From NCBI GenBank assembly GCA_002633005.1, contig NMRA01000542.1, positions 124,001-188,000 of the forward strand: DNA of 64,000 nucleotides, in the 5' to 3' direction. Of the stretch, positions 12,618 through 24,000 are shown piece after piece. This stretch comes from Phoronis australis. Taxonomy: Eukaryota > Phoronida > Phoronidae. Within the stretch, counting starts at the first letter, position 1. Each line of letters opens with the position of its first letter. The position numbers and the translations under genes are program-made. Under the pieces are notes generated by a model. That model worked only from the letters and a program-made list of their open reading frames with translations, was not told the DNA's origin and made no database searches.

Positions 12618-13247
12618 TTTAATTAAACTGGCCGATTTCTCACTGATCTAAGACTGCGTCGCCGATGGGATCGAAGACTGTCAAGTTCACAAGGAAGCAT
12701 AAATAAGGCAATCGAATCATTCTTTCGTTTTGAAGAAATTCTTCAACAAAAATAAAACTTGTCAAAATCGGGTGAAGCAGTATAAAGATATAGAAGTTTG
12801 GGTCACTTGTTTGGATCGTGTCGGCCATCTCGGGAGACTGCAGCAATACAAGTTACAAGTTTATAACTGCTTATTAATTACTTTCACCAATAGTTTACAG
12901 TGAAATTCAGGAAGACGTGTCTTAACCTACTATTCTGTGTGATTCAACATTTTTCACCAGAACTGGGTCTCGCAAATGTAACTTATCGCAGTGGCGGATC
13001 TAGGATATCACAAGGGGGGGCCAATTTTTTTGTCCGGCTGTAAGCATTTGCGCAAACCGAACCACGATTGTAGATGCGCATAGCACCGAAGTGGGGGGAG
13101 GTCGGGAGGGGGGCAAACCCCCTCCCGCCCAAGAAATTTTTCTGTTTTTACCTCTAAAATCAAGCATTTTCCTTGATTCCTGAAGACAAAAGAGTAAAAA
13201 AAAAAAAAAAACGGAGAACGTGTCGAACAGAAAAAACTGCTAGAACA

Positions 13248-13312
13248 TAAGACTCGAACTCACGACCTGGCGGATACTGCAGGCGTGCGTTACCACTACA
13301 CCACCACAACTT
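13248..13312 (-). repeat. tRNA-like (SINE promoter) segment
   Basis: On the minus strand GGTGTAGTGGTAACGC resembles a pol III A box and GAGTTCGAGTC a B box at tRNA spacing. The acceptor stem does not pair, so it is SINE-derived and not a tRNA gene. Confidence 0.5.
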
Positions 13313-13631
13313 AACTAGTACTCTAATTCTAAGAGACCTACTTATATATGGTCCACAGCGTTTGCGCGCGAAACCTACTTCTTTTTGTAATGCTTATTAC
13401 AAGTTTTATATTTTGTGCCATCAATTCTTAACAAATTTGTCGTATTTAAAATAGTCTTCAAATGCCCAAAAGACCAAATCCGTTTTTCGTGTTGGCAATA
13501 TGACGGGATTGCTTTGGAAATCGTCTTAAGATAAGGTTTGACAAGGAGAGTATTGCGAGTTTCTGAGTGATTCACTAAGGCTTCGATTAAAATTCACATC
13601 TTACCAGCAGCTTCTGTTTTTTCATCGTCAC

Positions 13632-13763
13632 NNNNNNNNNNNNNNNNNNNNNNNNNNNNNNNNNNNNNNNNNNNNNNNNNNNNNNNNNNNNNNNNNNNNN
13701 NNNNNNNNNNNNNNNNNNNNNNNNNNNNNNNNNNNNNNNNNNNNNNNNNNNNNNNNNNNNNNN
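13632..13763. other. Assembly gap (run of N)
   Basis: A continuous run of N inside the copy 2 repeat; any frame crossing it is meaningless. Confidence 1.
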
Positions 13764-14924
13764 AAAAAAAAAACGGGAACACAATTCCTCTGGATCTCAT
13801 CCGCCACAGGTCCTAGTTACGGAACTCTAAATTTCCTCGCGCTGTTACCAAGGAGTGTAGTTACTGTTTCATTTCGCGTGCGGCAGCCCAGGGAGGGCCC
13901 CCCCCCCTAAATCCGCCTATGTATCGAGTGGTTAAAGTAATCACAATGCCAGTTGGACTCATCTCCGGCGGCACCATCAGTAGACTATAGTCTATAATCT
14001 ATGGCGGCACCGACAACATGGCGACTTTCGCTCAGTGAAAGGCAGGTTCAACCGGCTACTTAGTAGGCCTACCAGTGAAGAGTTAAACTTTAATAGATCT
14101 TGATATGCGTTGCTACTAAAAAGCAACATCGTTCAATTTTCAGGTGTTAACTGTGAATTGCACTTTTACACTCTGATAAAATATTTTTAACTGTTTTAAA
14201 ATCGTTTTGTTTGAAAGTCAACAGTTCTTTATGGTTTGATTATATGTCACAGTAGGATGCATATTTTTCTAAATTTTATGACTTGCCCCCACTCCGTTCG
14301 GGATTTTCTGATCAAAACATAAGGTAGTATGATAAAATACTTTCAATTCATAAACTGCATACAACAAAACTGTTTATACCCCTTTACACCATGAAACACA
14401 AGACGAAACGACAAATTCACAGTTTGTCACATATATCCGGCGTTAAAGCGTCTACCAGCCCCGATCGTAGGACTTGCAGTCTAATTTGAAGAAATAAATG
14501 AAACGAAAAGACATGCCTAATATTCGTTCACAGACTCGCGGCAATGCTTTTTTTCTTTCACTTCTACGGTGATGAAAGATTAGAAATGGTCATCGACTAC
14601 GGTATCTGTCGCTGCATTCCAGTCTTTACCCGACGGAACCGGCGAAGCGCCGGACCGACGGCACTTGCTGGACTGGTTGGAACCTATAGGCCTACGGTCC
14701 GTTTGCGTTCTCAAGAACCCGCTCTCGAGGTGTTTCGTGGTCAACAGCTTCTGTGCCCGATGCTTCGTCACATTCGAGTAAAAATCTTTTTACCAGTCGC
14801 TGGAAGACTCATCGCTATAACTCTCGTACTCCATGTTGGTTCCTAGTCTTTTGTAACTGAGTATAACCACGAGCCAAGTAGTCATTAACTTGTTGTCACC
14901 AACGTTCCATAACCGCATAAACCT

Positions 14925-15005
14925 GTATATTTAGAACTGACTCGGCTGAAGTTGGATTGATTTCCTAATATTGACCGGACTGTGCGGACAATAACTGCCT
15001 TTGAG
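14925..15005. repeat. Short dispersed repeat, also at 29315-29400
   Basis: AGAACTGACTCGGCTGAAGT through ACCGGACTGTGC here matches AGAATTGACTCGGCTAAAAT through ACCGGACTGTGC near 29.3 kb, about 75 bp. Non-coding. Confidence 0.5.
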
Positions 15006-15199
15006 TCCGTAAGTTAAAATTTCTTTGGTCCTACCTTTCCTGGAAATACATTTACTTCTTGATGAATTGCACAGAATTTTCTAATATTTTGAGATAGATG
15101 AAACGTTAAAGAACAAAAAGTTACAAGTGAAATTATGAGGGAAGTGGGTGATTCGGCGCTTTGCCGGCCACTTAAATAAGCAGGCATTTTCTGAAACAT

Positions 15200-15490
15200 G
15201 ACTTACAAGTTTGTCCCCGATTTTAACGAAATGAGGTGATGCACATTTATTCCAGTGGTTTGTGGATGTCAACATCAGTTACCGCGTGTTAATGTGTGTA
15301 ATTTTGTCAATCGCGTAAAAGTAGTAGAACACCCCAGGATTGGCCTGAACTACCAGCCTTTGGGTTAACAGCCGAACGCGCAAACTGATTGCGCCACAGA
15401 GACCTAGAACATTGAGTGTAGCAATGTTAAAAGAGTACAACGAGATGGAACTGAAGAGATCAAGCGACAACATTTTGACGTTAAGGCTGC
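15200..15490 (-). repeat. tRNA-Asn-derived SINE, copy 1
   Basis: From 15403 to about 15331 on the minus strand the sequence follows tRNA-Asn: GTCTCTGTGGCGCAATCAG, GCGCGTTCGGCTGTTAACCC (anticodon GTT), then a decayed T arm. The 3' acceptor strand does not pair with the 5' one. Flanking sequence is shared with the copy near 16.2 kb, which supports a SINE over a functional tRNA. Confidence 0.65.
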
Positions 15491-15959
15491 CGCCTGGTCC
15501 CGACAGATGGGGCTGTGCAGCTAAGAATGGTGATATCCATCCTTTTACAGAGTTGACGTTTGAAACGGTGCCCTTATGTAGTAGAGACGGTAGATTACTT
15601 TGCTTAAAATGTGCTCCTTACGCTGTGTTCGCCTTTAGTCTGTTGTAAGCATGGTTTCCATATATAATGCTTTTGAAGAAGTAGTTTTCAAAGTAAACCG
15701 TTTCGTAGGGAGTGTAATCGGTACCTTTTTGTAGAAATTTATCAATATGAGGGCAACAACTTGAATGCACTTTCTTCAAGAAAATCAGCAGGAGACATCC
15801 CAGCCATCACTTCTAAATTCTAAGGTAAGTTCTTCTACAAGTTAAATGTTCTGGGGGTCTGCCATACTTGAAAAAAAAAACAATTAAAATGGTTGTGATA
15901 GCAAATTCATATATTTTGAGATGGATGGAATGTTCAAACAATAAAATCGATGTATATAT

Positions 15960-16070
15960 AACTATGACCCAGTGGCGCAGTCCCTTAACCCGTTCGACTA
16001 CTAAACCCTAAGATTGTAAGTTTAAGCTCACCCGGTGAGGGAAATGCGTATTCAGCTTTGCCACTTAAGC
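15960..16070 (+). repeat. tRNA-like repeat fragment in opposite orientation
   Basis: AGTGGCGCAGTCCCTTAACC resembles an A-box region, followed by TTTGCCACTTAAGCAAGCAT, also seen inverted near 15160-15190. It probably belongs to the same repeat cluster. Confidence 0.35.
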
Positions 16071-16330
16071 AAGCATTTTGAACAGCGGACTCGAACGTTT
16101 TAAGAGAATGATATGAGGTACATATGTGCTTCGGTTATAAATGAAACATCAGTTAATGTTACCACGAAAATGTGTCATTTTGTTAACCACACACAAGTAT
16201 AACCAGTCGTCCCTCCGAACGCGCTATCCGATTGCGCATTTAGTGTGGGTGGCAATGTTGAACAAAAGACAATGAGGTCTGAGATGGAACTGAATGGTTC
16301 AAGCGACAAAATCATGACTTTGCGGTTGAC
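16070..16330 (-). repeat. tRNA-derived SINE, copy 2 (diverged)
   Basis: The minus strand keeps GCGCAATCGGATAGCGCGTT from the tRNA head, the tail words GGTAACATTAACTGATGTT, and the leader TTTTGTCGCTTGAACCATTC also present in copy 1. The anticodon arm is lost. Confidence 0.55.
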
Positions 16331-17049
16331 GTTGGGTAACAACGACTCGGTGTTTTTTTTTTGTCGATGAAATGACCGATGTCTTGATTTTTGACGACTG
16401 GTGTTTGGTCTAAATAGGTATTGCAATGGGTTGTATATCATTCAAATTTCCCACGTACATGGCAGAAGCGACTTACCCCTCGCCGAACTTGGAAAATTCG
16501 CATTTTTTCAAAATACTCAACCATATGATTATAAACAGGAAGGCATTATTTTCGTGGACACTGTGGGTTTTTGTGAATATCAAGAATTTGAAAAACATAA
16601 TGGTTTCATGGGTTGATGAGTTGTATTTTAAAAGATATTTAAAGATGTGTGACCATTGTTAGCGAAGGTATCCAGTCACCTTAAAGCAATCTAACGTACT
16701 TTTGCTATAAAATTAAAATGCTGTTGAAAAGAATGATGGAAAGGGTAAATTAAAAACAACCGATGGTATGAGCAGTCAGGCGTTCGCTGAAATCGCGCTG
16801 CCTTTAAAATCATTTCATTTGCATTATGCATTGCAAATAGCAAAGAAGTTGTGTTAATATTTCAGTGTTTGGTGGAGTAATGTTCTACTTCATTATTGAC
16901 AAATTAATCTGATCTGAAAAATATGCTCATCACTGACTCTCATGTTGGAATGTTGGGACACAACATGAAACAGCATTTCGCTTGTATCAGGAAGAGATAA
17001 CCATCTCTTACTGCTCATATCCTCGCGCTCATTCATTCCTTCACTTCCA

Positions 17050-17275
17050 GCCGCTGAGATAAACCGCGTTCAGATTGAAGTAGCGGATACATTAGTGGAG
17101 TTCTACGCCAGTGTCGATGCCAACATCAACCTGGGTCGCCTAATAGGATTATGGATCTCGAACAGGCCTCTGAGCTCAGTACTAACTTATCTCTTCCTGG
17201 TACTACCCAATGAACACTTGCGCGTTGCCGCAAACATTGGGGCCTTCGAAAAAAACTTCAATTTGGTGGCTTAGT
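17050..17275 (+). other. Orphan open frame without a start codon, possible isolated exon
   Basis: After a plausible acceptor (CACTTCCAG) the plus strand stays open for about 74 codons to TAG, reading EINRVQIEVADTLVEFYASV and then ISNRPLSSVLTYLFLVLP. No family recognised and no partner exon found. It could be a remnant or a chance frame. Confidence 0.2.
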
Positions 17276-17856
17276 AGTAAACAGAAATATTTTAGTAGTG
17301 AAAAAACGACTTAGTTGGTGAGCCAATTAAGATCTTTTAAAAGACTTTTTGTTCATTAGCCAACTGGAATAAAATTGTCATCACATAAAGTAATAAATTA
17401 ATGGATTTAGGGGATAGCCGACACAGTTTTCTTGAATGTGCCGGGGGTGTTCCGTAAGACGAGAGTTGAAATATCTTCGGAGGGCTTTCGCAGACGGATT
17501 TTGTAATTCCATGATTTTCATCAACGAAACAATAGGTTAGCCTGAAACCCTTAACCATTCCGCACTTTTGACTACCCAAACGTAGGCCATTTGATCTCTA
17601 ATGCCCGGCCAATATCACCGAGTCAGTGTCACAAAGCTAAAATGAACACACCCGGCGGGTAATGAATCGTTCTCATCACCTCAACTTAACTCACAAACAA
17701 TAAGCAAGGCAATAACTGCGTTCTAAAGGTAATTATATGTACGTAGAATGCAGGGAAGTGATAGACGGATTATATCAGTGATTGAAGTTATTGAGTAGTC
17801 TACCTGATTGCAACAAGTTCAAGATTTTGATCCGTTGTTTACCGGGAATCTGGATA

Positions 17857-18130
17857 AGTAAGTAAGTAAGTAAAATAATAAGTATGTAAATAGTCAGAAA
17901 GTACGCAAGTACGTAAATGAGTAAATAATTAATTACTTAAATAAGTAATTAAGTGAGTAAGTTAGTAATTGAGAGAGTGAATCAGTAAACAACTAAGTAA
18001 ATAAGCAAGTAAGTAAGTACGTAAATTAATAAATAATCAATTACTTAAGCAAGTAATTAAGTGAGTAAGTAAGTGAATAAGTAAAGTAAATATAACTAAG
18101 TAAATGGGTAAGTATAACTAGTAAAGCGAG
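17857..18130. repeat. AAGT/TAAG-rich degenerate simple repeat
   Basis: Imperfect runs of GTAA/AAGT fill this stretch, with one longer internal duplication around AATTACTTAA...GTAATTAAGTGAGTAAG. No genes. Confidence 0.8.
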
Positions 18131-20998
18131 TACAAATAAATAGGGGAACACTGGCACATGTTCTAGCTCCGATGGAAAATCATTTGCAAACAGACATCCT
18201 CATACAATACATATGTCTCTCATATTAAGACAATAATGCACAATGAGAGCATTGCTGACGGACATGACGTACGCTTAGGAATTTTGTAGTATAACAGTGG
18301 GACGGGAATTTCCTTACGTTAGTACCTTGAGTCGATCCAAAGACAAACTCAATGATTATGGAAGGTATTTCACCGTAAGCAGCATTATTTAAAATCTTAT
18401 AGTCATAATTAGAATTGTGTTCTTACTAATGCTGTACTGATACGCAAGCTATGAGTAGTTTCACTTCTTTCACACAAGTGGAACTCGAAAACATAATTTA
18501 TCAATTCAAGGGCATTGACTTTTTATTATAGGCTAGGGTGTCTGATATCGGAAAAATATTCAGTAATGAACATGTGTCAACATGTACAGACATCATTGCC
18601 GCAAATTAATCCCAACAGAGAGAGCTGACACAATTACAGGATTATCTAATGTTCTCTCCATTTGTGCGTGAACAATGTGTGCGATCAGCCACATTAACTT
18701 TTTACATCGATTTCCATTTGGAAAGGGAGCATCGTGCTAGTTCTTGAGGATTTATATAAAACACGAAGCTGTACTTTCTTAAATATATCTCATTTGCTGG
18801 TTCCATTTCGAAAATTGTCTTTTTCGAATTGATCTGTCCAATCATGACTTATTCAGGTTAACAACAGTGCCCGGATGTCCCTATCTGTATGTTCCCCAGG
18901 ATATATAAATATTAGTTAATTCTTGTTCAGAAAACATCTCAGAGACAAATGACTAGGGTTCAGTTAGATTTGTGCAATTCAGTTGTCCCGGTTCTGACTC
19001 AGTTCCCATGCCACGTTACAGGACAAGTAGATGTAATTCAGTGGATTTAAGTTAGGTTTCAGATCCAAACACATCAAAGAAACGGCAGGTTTATGAAACA
19101 TTGAAGTCCCACTTGGTCTAACTGTATCGTTATGACTTGACTTGTTGGTCATATCACATTTTCATTTGCTATTTATCAATAACATGCAACAGTACTACGA
19201 TAGAGTTCGTAGTGGCATTTACAATCTCAATCACTCTGCGGCGGGTAAAGTTAGAATTATCCCCCCCAAGCTGTTTAATTTTTCATCAAGGCCGGTGTAA
19301 TATTGTTCACATATTGTTATTGCTCGGAGGGCGTTAGTAACGAACCAGGAACGAAACTCATACTGATTCCGGTAGTAAAGAAATATGGAATAGTCAACCA
19401 ACAGTTTTTGTAGTTGAAAAGGTTATATTCTTTAGTAAAATAGAAGCTATCAATATTTTCTAATTATGAATGATAACACCAGGTCGACTTCAGAAGTTCC
19501 CTATTCTATTATCTGTTACCTTACTTCAGTTTTTATGCGTAGGGTATTGTTTACACAACACATCATCTCGAGGGTTAAGCAATTGTTTAATAAGTAAAGC
19601 GTACGGCCTTATCTGGCTCATCTGCGAGGAGGCTAAATCTAAAGGTCACCTGTCGGTTGCTAAGCGCATTAAACACCATAAAATTCTGAAGGAGCGTAAC
19701 TATCTCGTTGTACAACGTATTTCTTGGCCAATTTACAACGCTGCGTGACTGTTGAACGGTTACTACACTGTCGCCTACACAATCTACACAAAGATTTGAC
19801 GATCAAAATGACGTGTCTTTTTGTTCCTGGAGAGACAACACGGATGCAGACGTCCCAGCGTGACAGAGATTTATCTGTTAACTAAGCTAGTAAGTGTCTG
19901 ATTGGCGACAATCAAAACTCTGCTGAAAAAGTGTTAACTCTTTCCTTTTACATTCTCTGTTGCATATATTGGTTCACGCAGCAGTGTTTTTGGTGGAGTA
20001 TTCTCAATTAATTTCTAAGTTACAGATTCCATCCAATTATATTAATTGACTGTAGAATTAATTAACGTAACATAATCAATCTGTATCGGTATGTTGGGTG
20101 AAAATTACTTCTGCTTTCTCTTTGTAACGTTTGTGTTCCTTACGATTCAATAGCGACATAAAGTGAGTAATGTCGAACAGTCTTTTTATTATACTAGTAT
20201 CGGGTAGCCCGCCAATAAGCCTACTCAACGACTGATAAGTATTTGTTTCTCTTCATTTCTGTAAATCGGCAGTTTGCTGGAGTAGTGGAGGTATGAAATA
20301 ATCTATATAGTTACAAAGGGACCTAAAAATAACTTCGGTCCGATTGACCAAGTCACGTGACATGAAGAAAACTGTCTGATCACATTTCTCTCGTGTAATG
20401 TCGTGCATGTTCAAATTCTTTATTCAGGTCTGTAAATTTCACACCAGGTTTCTTACCCTGTGGTATTTATGTGCGCTACGCACGGATGCGCGCCTTTTAC
20501 AGTCAGTCATGTCAATCTCGAATCTCTTTGAAAAGGAAAGTGAACACCAATGTCAATGTTATTAACGGACGAAAAGACGAACACAGCATTAGTGAAACCT
20601 TTGTATCTTCAGTTAGTCTTGCGTGCCTATGAATTTGCCTGGATACAGTGTGTTTTCACTTGACATTCAATAAAGCAAGCGACAGCATTAAACACAGCGC
20701 TTCTCGACAACATTCGCGCTACGCTTGTACGCACGTGTACATGGGCAAGTTTCTTGAGTGTAAGTTATGGTATATGGTCTCCAGTAGTCATGCTTTCCTG
20801 TGTTCTTGTACACTGATGTTGCTGTTCGGGGTTTTCAAATTAAATCACTATTTAATGATTTTTACTTCAATTCAATCGATCAGTTATGTCGTTGGGAATA
20901 CGTGGTGTCTATTTACCATAGCAACCGACGTATGTATGTAATTATTCACCGCTTTTTGAAAAAAATGTGCAATATTAGGTAACATATCTTATTGTTGC
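18131..20998. other. Intergenic stretch upstream of the DTHD1-like gene
   Basis: AT-rich, without recognisable exons. A 92-codon frame at 19470-19748 matches no family I know. The last kilobase should contain the promoter and first non-coding exon of the DTHD1-like gene, but I cannot place the start site. Confidence 0.45.
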
Positions 20999-21049
20999 AG
21001 TTGACGGTTCATCTCAAGTGTAAGACAGAGAATTAACTTTCATTTGAAA

Positions 21050-24000
21050 ATGCCTCACTCTGGACATGATCATGGGCGTAACAGCAATCACAACAACGTG
21101 AAGGACACGGATCAAGAGACAACGGAGACAGTTCCAGATAACGAAGGAGAACATGATAGCAATCCATCAGGCACCCAACCTTGGAAAGAAGGGGAGGAAA
21201 GACGTACTACCCCCCAACCCGCAGCGGACGGAGATCAAAGTCAGGACCAAGATTCAACTGAACAAGAATTACCTCCTGAGGTCGGGACCGAAGAGGGTCT
21301 CACTGAAGCGGATTTAGCCGAGGAAAATCTTGATATGGATTACAACGACGACATATTTGAGGAAGAAATAAATCTTGAGCCCTGTGAACCGAGGGATTTT
21401 AACAGCCAAAAGTTTTATGAAGTAACCCAGTGTTTCATAGACAAATTTGGTGATGATAGTTACAAGGATTTTTCATCTATTGAGAAGTATCCGATGACAG
21501 AACTTAAGGCGTTATCAACTCGAGTTAACGTTTACATGAAGGATTTTTATAATTACAGTCTTTTCATGCAGAATAACATCAATAAGCTAAGGTCTAAAAT
21601 CCGAATGTTGAGTGGAAAAATACGCGACTTCTTACCAAGGAAACGAGAAAATGGGTCTGGCAACGGTGAGTTAAAATGCGCTTAGTAAATCAATCTCGAT
21701 GTTTACTAAACATAGTAGTCATCACCCATTTGCCACTGTTATGATGCTATTTGGACATACAAATAGGAACAGATATGCAAAGACAAATCACATTTTTCAA
21801 GACTTTGCAGGCCTTCGGTTTTTTGATTCAGAAAACGACGGGGGATTTAGACTTGAAAATTTTAATTAATCGATGTGGTCCGACGACGGTTGCACCCATT
21901 GTATGCCCACGGAGTTAAGAATTGATGTTTAAGATTGTCCAGGTCCATAGCCAGGTAATAATTTTCGAAGTGTCCAGTCAGTTACAGTGCTACGTAAATG
22001 AGTCATAATTAGTATTATTCTTGAACTTATTTTGGCATTTAAAATTTATTGGACTAGGCAAAAACGTCAAAATGACATCATACTAGACAAGCGATTAACT
22101 CTACTAACGAAAACGAATCAACTGCGATATATGTCATGTATCTTATGCATGAAACTTGTAAACATTTAATAATTTAATTTAATTTTGATTAGTTATTGGA
22201 AGATTACATTTCCAATGGTAATGGTGGAGAGGACTATCAAAGTTTTCGAAGGAAAAATGTCCACGTAAGCTGACAGCTTAAATGTCTCTGTATGGGGGCG
22301 ACTGGGTCCTCTGGGACTCCATCATGAATCCACCCATGCACTAATATTTACTTTTTGCTCTATCGTTGGTAAATTATTCATTTCTGTAAAGAAATACAAC
22401 CAGTTGCACGAAAACCTGTTTGCGCTTCAAGCAGCGTAGTTATTTTCTCCTTCGTATCCGAAGTTGGTTTCTTTATCAAACGTTGCTAAGTGCCGGTCGC
22501 GACTCGAACATAAATGATATACTTTTATAGGCAATAAATTTTGATAAAGCATGAATTCATTCGATAATTGCGCCTCTTTTAACAACCTGCCAACGGAAGA
22601 TAAGTGATTCTGAGATGAGCTGTGTCAATGTTTTCGTCGTTCACACAGCCACGGTTGACAAAAGTTGTCAGTATTAATCTTGTTTGACTGTTTATTAAAT
22701 TGATGGGTCAATAGATCTACGCACACTTGTAAACCTTAACAACTATTATCGAGATGTAAATTAGTGGCCAGTTAACCTTGCATACATTCTGTTGGGATTT
22801 ACTCAGAGATTTCTGTTGGTCTTTTGGATTCAGTTAGCGCGGTTGTTGACGAAGCTACAAGTCGGTTTAGCATTTTATTTCCACGATCCGGTTTTTGCCT
22901 CATTGCCAGAAGTAGCATTCGTTACCGATCAATTTATTGTCTTTGACATTTGACCTATTGAAACGTTGGACATACCAACGTTTTAACTGAAATTGAATTC
23001 CAAGAACTTGGTGAAAGAAGATACAACAAATTTATTTCAGAAGAAGTGTCATTTGAAGAACGCGAGCTTCTTGCAAAAATTGAGGCACTGAAAGGTGAAC
23101 TCGCTCAAGCTAATGTCGACTTATCTCAGGCAGTGAAGCTTTCAACAGAATCCGAGTCCGCGGCAATCGAGGCAGCTTTGTCGGCGCAGAGGGCGAAAGA
23201 CATCGCCAGAAAACTTCAATGTGAAATGGAGGTAACTTAATGAGATTTAAACGATCAATCATAATGGTGGGTCGGTTTGACATTTATTGACCGAGACATT
23301 CCGCCCTCCCCAGTAGGTTTCAACTAAATTCAAATGATTTTTTTAGCAACGTCGCATCCAGAATTTCGAATACTAAATCGTCAACTTGTTTTCTCTGTGT
23401 GAGCATACATGCATACATGCATACATTTCTAGCTGCTGATACCCGAAGTAACGCTACGCAACAATTTCTGTTTTTGAATGTTTGCATCCTCTGACTTCTG
23501 ATCACCTGCTTTTCTGAGATAGAATTAAATTTTGTAGGAACAAAAGCGTTTGGAGGAAGAAGCGAAAGTAAGAGAGGAAGAAAGGAGGCTTGCAAAGGAA
23601 GAAGAGAAGAAGAAAAAAGAAGAAGAACGACGTCAGCACGAGCTGAAGCAGCAAAAAGAAATTGAGAATAGATTGCAGAGCAAAGGTCATTTAAAGATGG
23701 CTTCGACCAGTGTCCACGCTAATCATCGTCGGGAGATGTGGGAAGACTGGCCACTGACTACGTGAGTTGAGAATAGTAGTTCTAGATACCTAGTTTCTTT
23801 TAGCCATAATATGTTGTATTGCTAGGTTCAAAATCCGTATTGCTATGACAATTAGAAAGTGCCGAACTTGGGTCAATCGACAATGTTAAAAACAAGGCTA
23901 AATAAATTGGAGACAATTAACCCATTACGTAACACTGTATTTCCTTTTGTTTAGATGTCCAAAACACCAAAATTAAAACTAAATTACAAGCCGCTACAAA

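Larger units (their letters stand above)
12992..13915. repeat. Dispersed GTGGCGGATCTAGGAT repeat, copy 2, with assembly gap
   Basis: It begins GTGGCGGATCTAGGATATCA plus a G-run and ends with a C-run and TAAATCCGCCTATG. Inside are an A-run, a minus-strand tRNA-like segment (13248-13312) and the assembly gap. Confidence 0.6.

Noticed and set aside
13587-13800. Frames running through the N gap
   Set aside because: Their residues are undefined; an artefact of unknown bases.
15331-15403. Functional tRNA-Asn gene
   Set aside because: The acceptor stem does not pair and the T arm is damaged; flanks are shared with a second copy, so it is a SINE.
19470-19748. 92-codon frame upstream of the DTHD1-like gene
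   Set aside because: Has a hydrophobic start, but no ATG at the first codon, no family match and no partner exons.
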